A stretch of DNA of 64,000 bases. Source: Amborella trichopoda (lineage: Eukaryota > Streptophyta > Magnoliopsida > Amborellales > Amborellaceae). The stretch covers positions 3,262,357-3,326,356 of the forward strand of contig NW_006499364.1 in NCBI RefSeq assembly GCF_000471905.2. The letters run 5' to 3'. Under the pieces are notes generated by a model. It saw only the letters and a list, made by a program, of their open reading frames with translations. It had not been told where the DNA came from and made no database searches. This document shows, piece after piece, positions 22,291 to 34,225 of this stretch (positions are counted from its first letter, which is position 1; each line of letters opens with the position of its first letter). The translations under genes and the position numbers were made by a program.

Positions 22291-23058
22291 CCCGACTGCG
22301 TCTTCCTTCCCTCTCTCCTTTATCCTCTTGTCTTTCATACTCCTCTCTTCCTTTCTTCTCCTTCTTTCTTTCTCTTCTTCTCCTTCTTATTCTTTCCTCA
22401 TACCTTAATTCTGCCACTGCTTCATTCGACTAAGAGGGATTGAGGTTAACCTCTCATGTTATTCATGTCGTCTAGCCTTAATGTTGTTATGTTAGGATTA
22501 CTTGATCCACTTATTGCCACGACAGACCGATCATCGCGCTTAGATAGTCGGTATTGGTAATGACATCTAGTAGTGATACTGTGAGCTAGCCTTAGTTACC
22601 AAGCTTGTTTTGCTACCATGTCAGACCAATTATCCACCAACCGAGTCACCGCTTTGATCATCTTTCTTAGTCGAATTCTTACCTTCCCCCGTCTTTCTTT
22701 CTTCTTTTTTAATGTGCATTCTTGTGTACGTTCATGAAAGAGGAAAAGGGTGAGGTCTAACCCACCTGTCTTATAACCTTTGCCATATATGTGTGTGATT
22801 GTGAAAAAGCAGAAAATAAGAAGAATACAAGCCAAGGGAGGTGATTTCTATCTAGTTTTATTACTGGGGGGGCTTTCTTCGTGATTTAAGAGGGTGCCCA
22901 CGTGAGTCAGCCCGAGTAAGTCCTGAACCCACCTTTAAACTCCTCTCTTACCGGTTGGTAACAGCTGCTCCCGTTTTCAAACAAGGTTCCTGAGATAGCG
23001 ATCTCAAAAATCTCCCGGGTCTTCTCTCGAATCCCGAGATCGAGGCACCTAACCAGCT

Positions 23059-23077
23059 TGGTGACTCCATCAGGGAC
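23059..23077 (+). other. Primer binding site of element A, tRNA-Arg-like (Ogre type)
   Basis: TGGTGACTCCATCAGGGAC begins three bases after the LTR end. It is close to the TGGCGACTCCACTGGGGAC-type site used by Ogre/Tat elements, as I recall them. The equivalent site in C is at 48762. Exact tRNA identity was not checked. Confidence 0.7.
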
Positions 23078-23168
23078 TTACTACCCCTTAGTCGGATCGT
23101 TCTTCTTTGGCTAGTTTCTTATTTTATTATCTGCTTCCATTATCTTTTCACATTTTATTATGGCTTGC

Positions 23169-23214
23169 GGGTTTTGTAACCCATTTATCTGGATCGGGGA
23201 TTTTCTTATCCCCG
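23169..23214 (+). other. Two adjacent hairpins in the leader RNA of element A
   Basis: GGGTT and AACCC flank a 4-base loop at 23169-23182. CGGGGAT and ATCCCCG flank a 6-base loop at 23195-23214. The first is kept exactly in C (48872-48885), the second only partly. Their position between PBS and gag is where retroelements place packaging or dimerisation signals. This role is inferred. Confidence 0.45.
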
Positions 23215-24288
23215 TATTCGAGAGTGTCCCTAAGGAACAACTTCCTTCAACTTCATTCCCAGCCATCCTCTTGAGCAAAGACCCCTTGTTTAGCTCCCAA
23301 GTCTTAACTTGGACCGGTGTGAGGTGGGACATAAAAATCCCTCACTCCCCATCTCCTCGCTCTGGTCCACCAAGGCATCATGCATCGGCAGCACTTCTGT
23401 TGCCTCACACAGCATGCACCCAGCCACCAGCAAGTCACTTGCCGGTCGTGTTTCTGACGTACGTCGTAAGGCTGCCCAGTCTCTATCCATCACACACCAC
23501 AAGGCTCGTGGGTTACCCACTCGAGCCACACCCCGGGGCAACCCTTCTGTCACCTTGAGACCGTGTTCAAGATCAAACCTTTTAAGGCCAAGTCTTGTGC
23601 ACGCTACTCATATGCATCTCACTGCTCAAGGCAACGCCATAGTCATGCCAACCTGAGTACACAGGTGACAACCTTCTCTTCCTCCTACTCTGTACACATA
23701 AGCGCACCCTGAAAGGGATAGGCCTACTCCTGTTCTCTTGCAGACACTTTCCAAACCACTTGCTCAAGCCTAGGTTGGCCCCCAAGTCACATGTGATCCT
23801 TCTTTGAGGGGCTTACATGCGCCACCATCATAGAAGCCCTCTCACCCTCGACTCAAGCTTCCTCGTGGGTCGATCCTTCTCCAGCCCACTCCTTCATCGA
23901 GCTAGCCCCTTCAGCCTCGGTACTTAAAGGTTTTTCTTAAGAGTACCATCCTGAATCAGCCCCGTCACTTTGGTCGTGTTTCTCGAGCCCACAAGAGACA
24001 TCGGGGCATCGACCTGATGGAAGATCGAGTCCTTCATCCTCCCCGGCTAAAGATGACTCTAGTTCGTAGCCCTCATCCGTTGCCGCACCTGATGAAGACT
24101 GCTCTGTCCTGTGCAAGAAGAAATGACCAGCGGCGACCTAGTTCGCCGTTTCATTGTGAGGTCCATCAAAACCTCAAAGTTAAACGTGATAGAGGTCTGC
24201 AAATTTTGACTAGGGAAGTGACCAAGGCAGTCAAAACAACCAATTCTGACGACCCTCTTCACCTGAATCCCTTCTACCCCCTTCAACA
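23215..24288. other. Leader of element A between PBS and gag
   Basis: It aligns with 48926-50090 in C. There are many short open frames on both strands but no recognisable domain. Conserved blocks include CCTCGGTACTTAAAGGTTTT near 23916 and GTACCATCCTGAATCAGCCC near 23943. Confidence 0.5.
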
Positions 24289-27200
24289 ATGAAGCCTGAA
24301 GAAGAGCTCCATGAGCCCTGTGTTGTGGTTACTATTCTAGAAAAAGACCCAGCCGCTCAGCAGCCACGGTCCAAAGACTGTCGAGAACCGATCCAAACAT
24401 GATCAGCATACAAGAGTCGAGTACAGTCAGGGCATGCTGGCCAATTGTTGACTGACCTACCACATACAACCCGTCAAGTTCGCAAGCCCTCTGTTGCCAC
24501 TAACGTCGACATCCATAGTGAAACGATCAGTGTAATGGTTGTAAGCAAGCTTGGTAATGCATAGGAAGAGCGCATGAACAAGTTTGAGGATATGGTGCAT
24601 GCGCCGCACCCCAGTCGGCTAATCATGAGGTTAATTCCCATCACTCTTATAGTGCACCTCCACGGCAGTCCCCTCCTTCTACTTCACAGGAAAATTTTGT
24701 CCCTCATCCCGTCTCTCAGACAAACGTTGATGCTATGGTCACCCATAGCCTAAAGAACAAACAAATCCTGGGGATACAGGGCGCAACGCCTTTTCAAAGG
24801 CCATACCACTCGTAAATTGATCAGGTCCCTCCCTCAGATTGTAAGAAAGGAAAGTTTCCTTTATTCAAATGAACCACATCCCCAAACCAGCATATTGCCC
24901 TCTTCAAGGCAGCATGTTGAGAAATAGTGGCTGATGGGAGACTTCTTCTCTGACAGTTCGTTGAGACCCTTGAGGGCCCCGCATTTCAATGGTATGCCTG
25001 AGTTCCTTCAAACTCAGTCCATACGTGGGAGGCGAAGGAGAAGCTATTTTATCATTGTTTCTATGAGGTCGAGAGAGAGGTTCAAACCATCAAACTTCTC
25101 ACCCTGACTCAAGACCCCGATGAACCTGTAGATCAGTTCATATCAAGATGAAGAAACTTGGCCTCCCGCCGTCCTAATCCTATGCTTGAGAAGGAAGCAG
25201 TCCAAACTTGCGTGCAGAACATGCGACCTAGGATCGCTCTACATGTTATGGCCTCCAATCCGACAGTCATGTCAGAGCTTATCTCTAAATCAGTCCGCAC
25301 AAAAATTCTATCGTCTACAAGTTCAGTAAACAACCGGGCCAATGGTAACTCTCAGAATAATACACGGGGTAGCCAACAAAAAAAAGTAATCAGTGCTGCC
25401 ATCATTGTCACCGATTCAAAGAAGGCTCCCTCCCAAACTTTTGACCTCTCTAAAGGCGTAAACACAACAGAAGTAACACCTCAGGTTGGCAAGCAAAAAC
25501 AATCGTACAATCGGGTTCCCTCACTGACCAACCTTGATCGAGGTGATTATTTCACCAGGCATAAGATTAAGGTCTACCCCTTTGAGAAGGAATGGGTCCC
25601 TGCGCTGTTTCGGTTATTTTGGAACAGAATATGATCCAGCATTCAGAAACCTAATTCCCTGAGCAACTTGGCCTTGACACTCAAGCCAATTATTGTGCCT
25701 TCCATCAGAGGATCAATCATCATATAGATGACTGCTACACACTGAAGGATAGTATTGTGGCCTTGATTTTGAAGGGTCAAATACAAATTGGAGACTTAAA
25801 GAAGACCTTTGGGGCTGCCGAGGCCTCTCATGTCCTAACCATCCAAGAGGAGAACGAAATGCCTGGTATCATTTACGCCTTTTTCTTTATAATGCTCCAA
25901 GAAGGTATAAACACACTGAAGCAAGCAAGGCACCCCCGTCACCTCGTTAAGGGGATAGAAGATTGTTGGTGCCCATACCATCAGATAAGAGGTCATTACC
26001 GATCAGATTGCACAGGTTTTGTTGATATATTCGCAAAGAAAATGGGTGAGCGTCAAGAGTTTTGCAATCTCCTTATAAGTGATCCCCATGTAACTTCTCC
26101 ATCGAGGCATGGAAATCTCCCAAAGCAGAACCTTCTTATCAATGATTTAGACTCTACGGAACCCTCGATTCCCCAGCCATGGACGGTATACCATGGTCGA
26201 AGCAGACTCAAATCTTTAAGGCGAGAAGCAGTTCGCCAAGCTAGGGCTGCTCCTCGGCCCAGCGAGGTGCATCAAACATCACCTCAGAAAACCAGAAAAA
26301 AACGGGCACCAAGAGCTACTCGCCGAAGAAACAAGACTACTCAAACCACAGGTGAGCAGGAATTTCTTAGGCCCCTTCCTCCACTGCCAAATTTACTAGA
26401 CTTCATCCCTGACACGATCCTTCTTCCTTTTTCGTTTTGTCAAGAAGACGTCCCCGTGCCATCTCCCACTCAACATGCATCCAATGAGGGTGACAATGTT
26501 AAAATAACTCCCCCACGATCTACACAAGGGAAAGACCTAAAGAGCCCCTACACTCGTCCAACCAAGGTGATGACGTAAAAAGCTGCCAGATCGGTTTGAT
26601 GAGGGGAACGACCATAAAAGTGCCCCACCTTCTAACCCTTCACCTTCTTCTTCTCCTGCTTCTCATTCTCCCACTGCTATATCTCTTGTAGGTACAACCT
26701 TGATATGTCCAGACTTCGAGGCTCTAGACCAAGTGCTTGCAGGATCCAAAATAAGCATGACACAGAGGAAGCGATTGAGAAAAACCCTGGCATAGGCAGC
26801 AGAATGCCTGATTGTTGCTAATGCCCTGGCAGCTAAAGCCACACCAGAGCCACCTTCTTCAAGGAAGCGAAAGAAATCAAAGTTAGAGAAACCCCAGTGG
26901 CCCCTTGAGCCTGACTTTGAGCAGAGATTGAGAGAATCAAATGGGAAAAGCTCTTATTCTCAGGGAGCTTGCCACATGGTGAAAATTTTAGGAGCATTAA
27001 CCACCACGGGGAAGATAAATCTCAGATCAAGGAGGACACTGCATCCTCCAGTGCAAAAGTCGGGCACCTTGAATTTCCCCAGTCTGCCACAGCCCCCTAA
27101 TCCAACGATTAGTCTTCCTATCATACAGCTTCCTGATCTCCTTCCTAATCCCGATACCTTAAATAATCCACCTATTATCCAATTTTCTGGGGCCTCTTTT

Positions 27201-27449
27201 CTCCCATGCACCCAATCTCTTCCAAAACCTCAAACCAAGCCCGCTATGCAATCGAGTCAGTCAGCCGGCCAAAATAAACCTTCTCTACCCAAACTTGCTC
27301 CTCAACCGATTGTACCGCCCAAATCAGTGACAGGACCAGGAACACAAGGCCTTGATAAAGAAAAGGTGAAATATGATGTGATAGGGAACCTACAGAAACT
27401 TCCGAGTCTTCTCAATGTCTACAACGCCCTCATACTCTCGAAGGATTAA
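24289..27449 (+). pseudogene. Gag region of element A
   Basis: The start ATG at 24289 gives MKPEEELHEPCVVV, matching C at about 50097. After several stops the capsid core reads CFYEVEREVQTIKLLTLTQD, then QTCVQNMRPRIALHVMASNP and SELISKSVRTKILS (25050-25320), a Tat-type retrotransposon gag. Later frames (25757-26578 and 26928-27449) give a zinc-binding-like WCPYHQIRGHYRSDCTGF, a basic stretch RRNKTTQ and a long Pro-rich segment. They end in VKYDVIGNLQKLPSLLNVYNALILSKD, which leads into protease in G. Here the frame stops at 27449 and protease is absent. The gag was probably the sole sense-strand protein of the parent non-autonomous element. It now has multiple stops. Confidence 0.75.
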
Positions 27450-27805
27450 GAGGAGAAAAAACAACGACTCCTTATTTCAACGTTATCCAAGCTGTAGAAG
27501 CCCACCGTGGTGTTAGACAAGGCTTAGGGATAGCCTCTTGGGGCAACAAAAGTGTCAAGAGGCAAACAAAAGAAATCACATGAGGTGCAGCAAAAGTAAG
27601 AAGAGAATGAAATCATGCAGCAAAGTCGAAAGAGAGAAGCACTTTATTCATTAGTTAAATTTTTTACAAAGTACTGGCAAGAGGAAATGACATGCTTAGA
27701 AATGATCAATCATGTTATTGATCTCTGCGCTGCGTATTGCAAGATAAGCCTCGGTGCCCTGGATATGCTCCTTCAGTTCTCCCACCGTTTGAGTTTCCTC
27801 TGTCA
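27450..27805. other. Junction region between gag and antisense ORF (element A)
   Basis: About 350 bases with no protease or RT motif. A short sense frame at 27615-27821 overlaps the end of the antisense ORF and is probably its shadow. The AAAGAGAGAAGCACTTTATTC patch near 27629 could carry a reverse-strand polyadenylation signal (AATAAA on the minus strand at about 27642), just beyond the end of the antisense ORF. Confidence 0.35.
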
Positions 27806-30420
27806 TCACCATAGTTTCTGACTCAATTGTGCCATTGAGTTAAAATATATCTTCCACCAATGAGGCCTCCATGGCCTTCTGCCTAGCCATCTCCATCTCG
27901 AGGCCCGTAAATCCTGTTTCAGTATTCGCATTGCCTCTCGGGGTTTAATCATTCTCTTGAAGCTTCCTTGTGCCTCCCCCTTGAAGTCCTGTTGACGGCC
28001 AGTTATCGAGGGTTTCTTCTCTATGAGGGCATCTATTTTCTCGCGGCGACACAAGATCAACTCTTTCAAAGAGGCTAGCTTGTCAGTTTCTTCTTCATGA
28101 TGTAGCACTCCCAACCGCCAGCTCTCCAACTCATTTAGAGTTGCATTAAAATGGGAAAGCACTTCTGGGGCACTCCCAACTACAGTAGTTATGGAAAACT
28201 CCCTCAGTTTTGCCAAGGCTTAGCCCAGCTCATCAAGGGGTAGCTCCCTCAAGCCCTGAAGGCTTGCCCTAAGCATGTCGGCAATCATGCTAGAAACACC
28301 ACTAAAAACAGGCCTAGAGGGTGCTGTTGAGACCACTACTGCTGAAGAAACCTCGACCTTTATGATTGAGCTTGTTGAAGTAGTAGCCATCTGAGCCACT
28401 GGTTGCTCTGAAATAAGGGCAAAACCTAGATCTTCTTGCCCCTCCGACTCATAGGCAGCTCCAGTCTCAACCTGCCTGGGTTCTTTAATACCAATCTTGC
28501 TGGCTTGACCATCTCTTATGGGGACCTCTACTTCTTCATCCACCTGAACTGTCGCATCCGCATTATCAAGTTCAAGAACTGCCTCTTCTTTTTGGCCTTT
28601 ACTAGCCAAATCATCTCTAGCCATGGTTTCTTCCATTTGGCTTCCACCTTCAATAGCCAGAACCTCGGCCACAAAAAGTTCAACTTCCTCATCTTCACGA
28701 CCGTCGTCCACGGGGTAGCAACCTCCTGGTGCTAGAGCACTTCATCAACTTCAAGCTCTTCTCCTTGAGCCATAGCCTCCACCTAGGTGAGTGCACTAAG
28801 CTCTTGAGGCATGGAGGTCACATCAAAATCAGAGGCCCTATCTGAAGCAATGGCCACAAGGCCTTCATCCTCCTCAGTCTCCATTCAAGCTGACTTTGAC
28901 TCTAGAACTATCCCGGGACTCAAGGATGCCTCCCCAAGATCTGGAGTCATCTCCTGATCAGAAGCAATGACAATGGGCTCAGAATGGATGGAATCATCTG
29001 CCTCAGTTTCTGAAGAAAAAGAAAATAATTTAGGAGAAGCAAAAGGTGGTTTAGAGAGCTCAGAAGGTGCACGGTCGTTGAAGCTCTCGATATGAAAGGG
29101 GACCCGCCTCTTGTTCAAAGAATCATTCCCAAATGAGCCCGAGCCTTCCTAGGGGTATGGAAGATGTCCCTCTGGTTGGTAATACTCATTAAGAAGGGCA
29201 ATCGTTTATCTCCCAAGCACTAATGCTTGATGTAAGTGTCAGGGAAATAGGCCCCTAGCTACCCTTACACGTAATGCACAGGGATTGGAGTTTTAAAATC
29301 CTCAGGAAAAGCCTCTCCTCCAACAATGTTAATCCCTCCTGCTTTTCCTCTAGAGGCCTTACCATGAGAAATGGCCCCCATGCCATGATATATGGTGCAC
29401 AGGATCGACTGAGCAAGGGCATACTTATGCCCTCGGGCCATGTCATAGGCCATGTACAGTACGCCTAGTTGAATGTCATCTCCTTAGCCAAGAAGCACAA
29501 ATTTGCACAAAAATAAGGTCGAATACCTGGCCAAGAAGACACAATCATCGTCGGGATCGAGTTGATATACGGGAGGCGTTTCCTTTGCAATTGCCTTCCC
29601 TTTCCATTTTGGAGTATCCTGACCACCTTCAGAATAGTCCCCACAAAAGAATTTCACACACTCCGTAAAGGAAACCCTGCCATTGCTGGACCGGTCGGCA
29701 ATCGACTGATAGACCTCAAAGATCTTTTGAAGGCTGGCAGGTGGCTCTTCATCCCCCAGGTTAACACCACCGAAGATGACTTAGTTTGGGGGCACAAACT
29801 CATCATACATAGCCCCAGTCATCAGGAGGCCTCCAGTACAATGAAGATCTAGCAAAAAGATCCCTGCTTCCTCATGCCCAAGAAGCCAGGTATTACTAAC
29901 ATGACTCAATGGCTCCAGCAATACATTTATTGTATTGGAGCAATGATCATAGTAGCTGCTCGAACACTGGATCGCTGCCCATAGTGAAGCACGTTCAAGA
30001 GTACTTACTTCTATATGACACCAATAAGTTCGCAATCCAGGAAGTGTATCCCTTCAGGTATTGGTGCTCCCCTTGAATCTGGAGGCCTTTTGTTGACCAC
30101 ATTAGTAGTTGGTTTGCCTGTACCATCTGCTTTCCTAAGGTAGGCAAGTTCTCCCCTAAAGCTATGTTCCTATGCATGCGATGAAGAAGCGTCATTCCTT
30201 CTTCAGTACTGATGTTGCCTTCATTTCCCTCGCGCACATCAAAACAAATGGGGTCAGTAATGAAAGTGACCTTGGGAGGCCAGTCTGGTTTGCAAACTAT
30301 TTGGGTCAGCCAAATTGGCTCATCCCTTGATAAAACTTCGCCTGTAAAATCGCAGACGTCAATCTCTCCCTCCTTTGGAAGCCTCATCACATTGGGAATT
30401 TGGTAAGAAGAACCAGCCAT
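27806..30420 (-). pseudogene. Antisense PMD (plant mobile domain) ORF of element A, near full length
   Basis: Reading right to left, frames from 30420, 30035, 29852 to about 29120, 29118, 28711 and 28216 give one protein of roughly 870 codons with one frameshift near 30000 and several single stops. It begins MAGSSYQIPNVMRLPKEGEI. The PMD core has WLLGHEEAGIFLLDLHCTGG and AMYDEFVPP, then LCKFVLLG and HKYALAQSILCTIYHGMG. The C-terminal third is acidic and Ser/Glu-rich (PKLFSFSSETEADDSIHSEP). It ends in a likely coiled coil (EEETDKLASLKELILCRREK) and a basic tail. Antisense PMD ORFs between pol and 3' LTR are known in Tat elements. Here it occupies the place of pol. The homologue in F shares the core. 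It may act as a host-derived or regulatory factor, but its function is unknown. Confidence 0.75.
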
Positions 30421-32345
30421 TATAAAGGGCTTGGTGGTTTACTCCCAAATGTTGCTAAGACATTGAATCAACGTCAACTAAGTTTGCTAACATGTAGGGC
30501 CGGTTACGTTTTCCAATGCCCAACACCGGCTGCATGCCAACAGCTAGCGCCGGTTGAGTCTTTCAAACTTTTAGTGCCGGTTATGAATTGCCAACACCCA
30601 ACGCCGGTTGCGTGCCAGAGGACTAGCACCGGTTGAGTCCGTCAGCAGTTAGTGTCGGTTGAGATCACCAATACCCAGCGCCGGTTGAGCTTGTCCAAGG
30701 CCAACACCTGCTGTGATCGAATGTCTCCCATGTGCAATGAATCTTAGTCGTGACACCTCAAACATAGCTGCGTCGACTGACAACTGTCTCTGTGTCCTTT
30801 GACGCCGCCTCACACACGAGTGACTGACAAGCGTCACCACGTCTCGTACACCACCCCTGCGATGGTTCACCTCCTCCAACCGAACACCTTCCATGATGTT
30901 CCACCTCCCATGACCATTCGTCTCCCACCGAAACTTCTGCTACAATGCTAAAAATCCACTGAAAAACGTTCCCGTCTACGTTTTTCACCTAGACATTACC
31001 AGAACTTCTCCAAAAACTTCTACAAACTTTCCCTAAGTCCCCGGGAACCTCTGAAAAGACCACTAACAAAGTAGGAAAGTTACCACGACTACCGGAAAAT
31101 TTCTTAAAAATCACCGGAAAACTTCTAAGATGCATGAAAATGCTCACTGTTTCATTTCCTGCCACTTCTACCAAAAACTGCTGCAGCCAAAACTTTTTTG
31201 TTTCCCAGAAAATTCCCCAGAGAACTCTTTTTTCCTGCTCTTTTCCCTATAACTTCACCAAATTATTGGCAAAATCTGCACGCCGACGGTCTTCCCGGCA
31301 AAACCTCTTGGAATCCCACTGTTGGCTGAAAATGTTCCGAACAAAACTTTTGTTGGAGTCCCACTGGTCATCAAAACTTCAACCGAGCACCCTCTCCTCA
31401 CGATTAAAGAAAACTTACGCTTAAATTTTTTTTTTGCCCTTGGTGAAAAATGAGGGAAAACGGGATTTTGCCCCTTATATAGACCACACTACCCTTAAAT
31501 GGCTTTCACAAACTGGGAATCCCAGTCGGGTCCAAGGGAAGCCAAACAACGATGACCCGATCAGGCTTCGACTCAAGGCTCAAGGAACCTCTCATCAACC
31601 TAACACTAGCACCCATTGGCATAGAGCCGGGTGAATTTCAAAACAACCCTAGCATCGGTTGACGTAGCGCTAGGTGAATTTCAAAACAACCCTAATGCCG
31701 GTTGACTTAGTGTCGAGTGTGTTTCCAAATGACCCTAACGCCGGTTAACCTAGCGCCAGTTATTTTAAAACAATATCACAGGTTGTGCACACTGTCAGCT
31801 GAGTTGTTAACAACCCAGCACCAGTTGTGTTTTCAAGAAATCAGCACCGATTGAATACTCGCAAGAAGTCACTAGCACTCCATCTGGTGCCGGTCGTATT
31901 TCCAGCACCCTATTGTCACCTACTCCAGGTTGAAGTCTTGTGTGTCCTACCACTTATCCTTAGTGGGTTTGCACCCAAGCCGTGACATGTCATCTTCAGG
32001 CTGTTACACCCAAATTGTGGCCTATCATCCCTAATGCAGCTAGGAGCTATCCATCATCCCCAAAGGAGTCACACCCATACTACAGCCCGTTATTCCTAGT
32101 GAAGTTAGGGACATTCTTCCCTCTTCAATTCTAGGTAAGTCTGTTTCACACCAAGCCATCTTTCACCCAAGAGAGTATGCTTAACCCCCACTAAGCCTTA
32201 GTGAAGTCCACTTCCATTGCCCATCCATCATTAGGACACCATTTCCATTTGAGCCCTCAGTTTGTGAATGGTGTTAACCATTTTATCCCCAAGGAGTTGG
32301 ATTGCCATTCGCAGACCTATTCCCCATGGAGCTCCACCTACATGG
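30421..32345 (+). repeat. 3' UTR of element A with interspersed CGCCGGTTG motifs
   Basis: The motif GCGCCGGTTG or close variants recurs every 30-45 bases at about 30500-30700 and again at about 31640-31870. In between (30880-31430) sequence matches 57540-58110 in C, for example CTCACTGTTTCATTTCCTGC near 31141 and GAGCACCCTCTCCTCACGAT near 31385. From 31900 short CCCTAGTGAAGT-like motifs appear. No gene is recognised. Confidence 0.6.
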
Positions 32346-32349
32346 CAAC

Positions 32350-32720
32350 CGACGGAATGGTCTGAATGGTCCAAACTATATGATCTTAAACTATTGCGGA
32401 GGTCTACGCTCACGACCTTAAACTGCATGGTCTTAGTTGTATGACTTTAAATTGCATAACCACGGTCCAGCTGTATGACCTTAAACCATAGTAAACGTCC
32501 TAGCCGCATGACATTAAAGGCTCAACACCATGGTCTAAACTATATAACCTTAAACTATAGTGGAGGTCTAGTTGCATGACCTTAAACTGCACAGTTCTAG
32601 TTGTATGACTTTAAACTGCATAACCACGGTCCAGCTGTATGATCTTAAACCATAGTGCACGTCCGAGCTACATGATGATAAATTACTTTGCACAGGTCTA
32701 GGAGGCATGACGATAACCTC
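32350..32720 (+). repeat. 3' UTR tandem array with TTAAACTG core (element A)
   Basis: About ten subunits of 33-38 bases of the type TATGACCTTAAACTGCATA, with ACGGTCCAGCTGTATGA-like spacers. This is the same family as 5625-6730 and 59041-59545, but with far fewer copies than G. Confidence 0.75.
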
Positions 32721-34225
32721 GCCCCCACATATACGCACACGCCTTTAAGTGCATTTTCACACACGCCTTCCCTAACCTACCTGTTAGTGTGCACGCACCA
32801 CTTTCATTACCTACCCAATGAGTTCATTAACTTCATCACCACACCTCATTCCCCAGTTAGTCTCACCTGTGCTCAAAAAATGGTGAGCCATCCCACGACC
32901 CATCCTCGTTGTAAGTTAGTGGGTCACCATCATCCACTCACATTTCATACATCATAGGTAACCAAATTCCAATTCCCTAAGTGATCCAAACCATCACCAT
33001 ACTCACTCCAGGGCCTCAACAGATTGCCATTCATCACCACCATGGTCCATCTATATGACTTTAAACCATAGTGCACGTCCAGGCAGCATGACGTTAAACT
33101 GTTTCGCATAGGTAATAAAGGCATGACCTTAAACACGCCTTCACATAAAAAATGAAATGAAAAATAACGGGCATGGTGTATACCTGAACAAGGGAACGCT
33201 ATGAGTAAAAATGATGGACGAGCAAGGTAACGAAACCATGAGAAAAAGAGTTCCGTAACTAAAACAAAAACCGACCGCGGTGAAATCCCGAAAGGGTATC
33301 GTGAGTAAAAATGAATGAAAAGGGTTGACATGGTTGAAAGGTCATGAGTAAAAGAGCCCCAAAATAAAAAAGAAGTTGGTGAAAACGGTCTCTATGACGC
33401 CGCTTCCCAAGTTCAAGTGAAAATACACGAAGGACGCTTGGATCAATAAACAGGTTAGTACAACACTCAACAGCCAAGAAGAAAATCCCTGGTGTCATAA
33501 ATACCAGGACTCCAAAAATATGAGCTTCAAGGAAAAGATTCCGACAGCTTGAGTCCGGTTACAAAAGGATGCGAAAGACAGAAGACTCGCCAAGACAGCA
33601 AGACAAGTCTCATGAGGAAGAACATTATTCCCATGAGGTAACAAATACACTATAGAAACAAACACTACAAAGGTAAGAAACTGACAAAAGCAACGGGGGA
33701 ACCTGCCAGAGACGTCAACTTGTCTAACCGACACGACCAGACCTTCGAGATCAGCTACTAGAACCTGCCCCTGACTGGACTCGATAGATGAGACCCATAG
33801 TGGTACTCTGAACATCAAATGTAAACCTGGTGTAGCAGAAAATAGCACCTACCAAAGCAAACCAATGAACCTAGATCAAATTGGAACGATGCCCTTCAAC
33901 ATGGCACTCAATTGCCATAAGGGCCTTATTCTGATTAATGAGGTCCGTACAAAATCCTCAGCTTCAGAATCACCAACAGTCCACACGAGAGTGAGGACTT
34001 CAACAAGATCCCTCAAAAATGTATCTTCCTCCCCTAAATTCTCCACGGACGGACCTGCAAACAATGCATCCCTACGTTTGAGCAGCCTAGTTACACCATT
34101 ACGTGAATCACCTCAGTGTTCACGTAGTTCTGTGGCTAGGAAGAAAAAAAGTAAAAGCCGAAATAAATTTTTTGAATGATTAACCTTCTCACTTCTCTTA
34201 AAGCACAACAATCGACGGGGCAAGC
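32721..34225 (+). other. 3' end of element A internal region, up to the LTR
   Basis: It contains a stretch (33130-33400) of GTGAAA-CCCGAAAGGG motifs shared with G. The frame at 33865-34179 (Ser/Thr/Arg-rich) has no recognised domain. A purine-rich run GGAAGAAAAAAAGTAAAAG at 34139-34157 could be a polypurine tract but lies about 70 bases from the LTR start. Confidence 0.45.

Larger units (their letters stand above)
20081..23055 (+). repeat. 5' LTR of element A
   Basis: The start TATTTGAACG is a mutated form of TGTTTGAATG in the 3' LTR. The end CACCTAACCA is at 23055. The 2975-base length compares with 2987 for the 3' LTR. It holds a TATA box at 21371, a pyrimidine tract (about 21530-21885) and the hairpin-unit array (about 21885-22290). 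The two LTRs are clearly diverged in stretches aligned by eye, so the insertion is old. No identity value was computed. Confidence 0.85.

Noticed and set aside
23160-23558. Open frame of 132 codons and its overlaps in the leader of A
   Set aside because: Its counterpart in C (49068-49574) lies in a different frame and does not align as protein, so the conservation is at DNA level only.
34139-34157. Purine run as the polypurine tract of element A
   Set aside because: It lies about 70 bases upstream of the LTR start fixed by the target duplication, too far for the usual tract.
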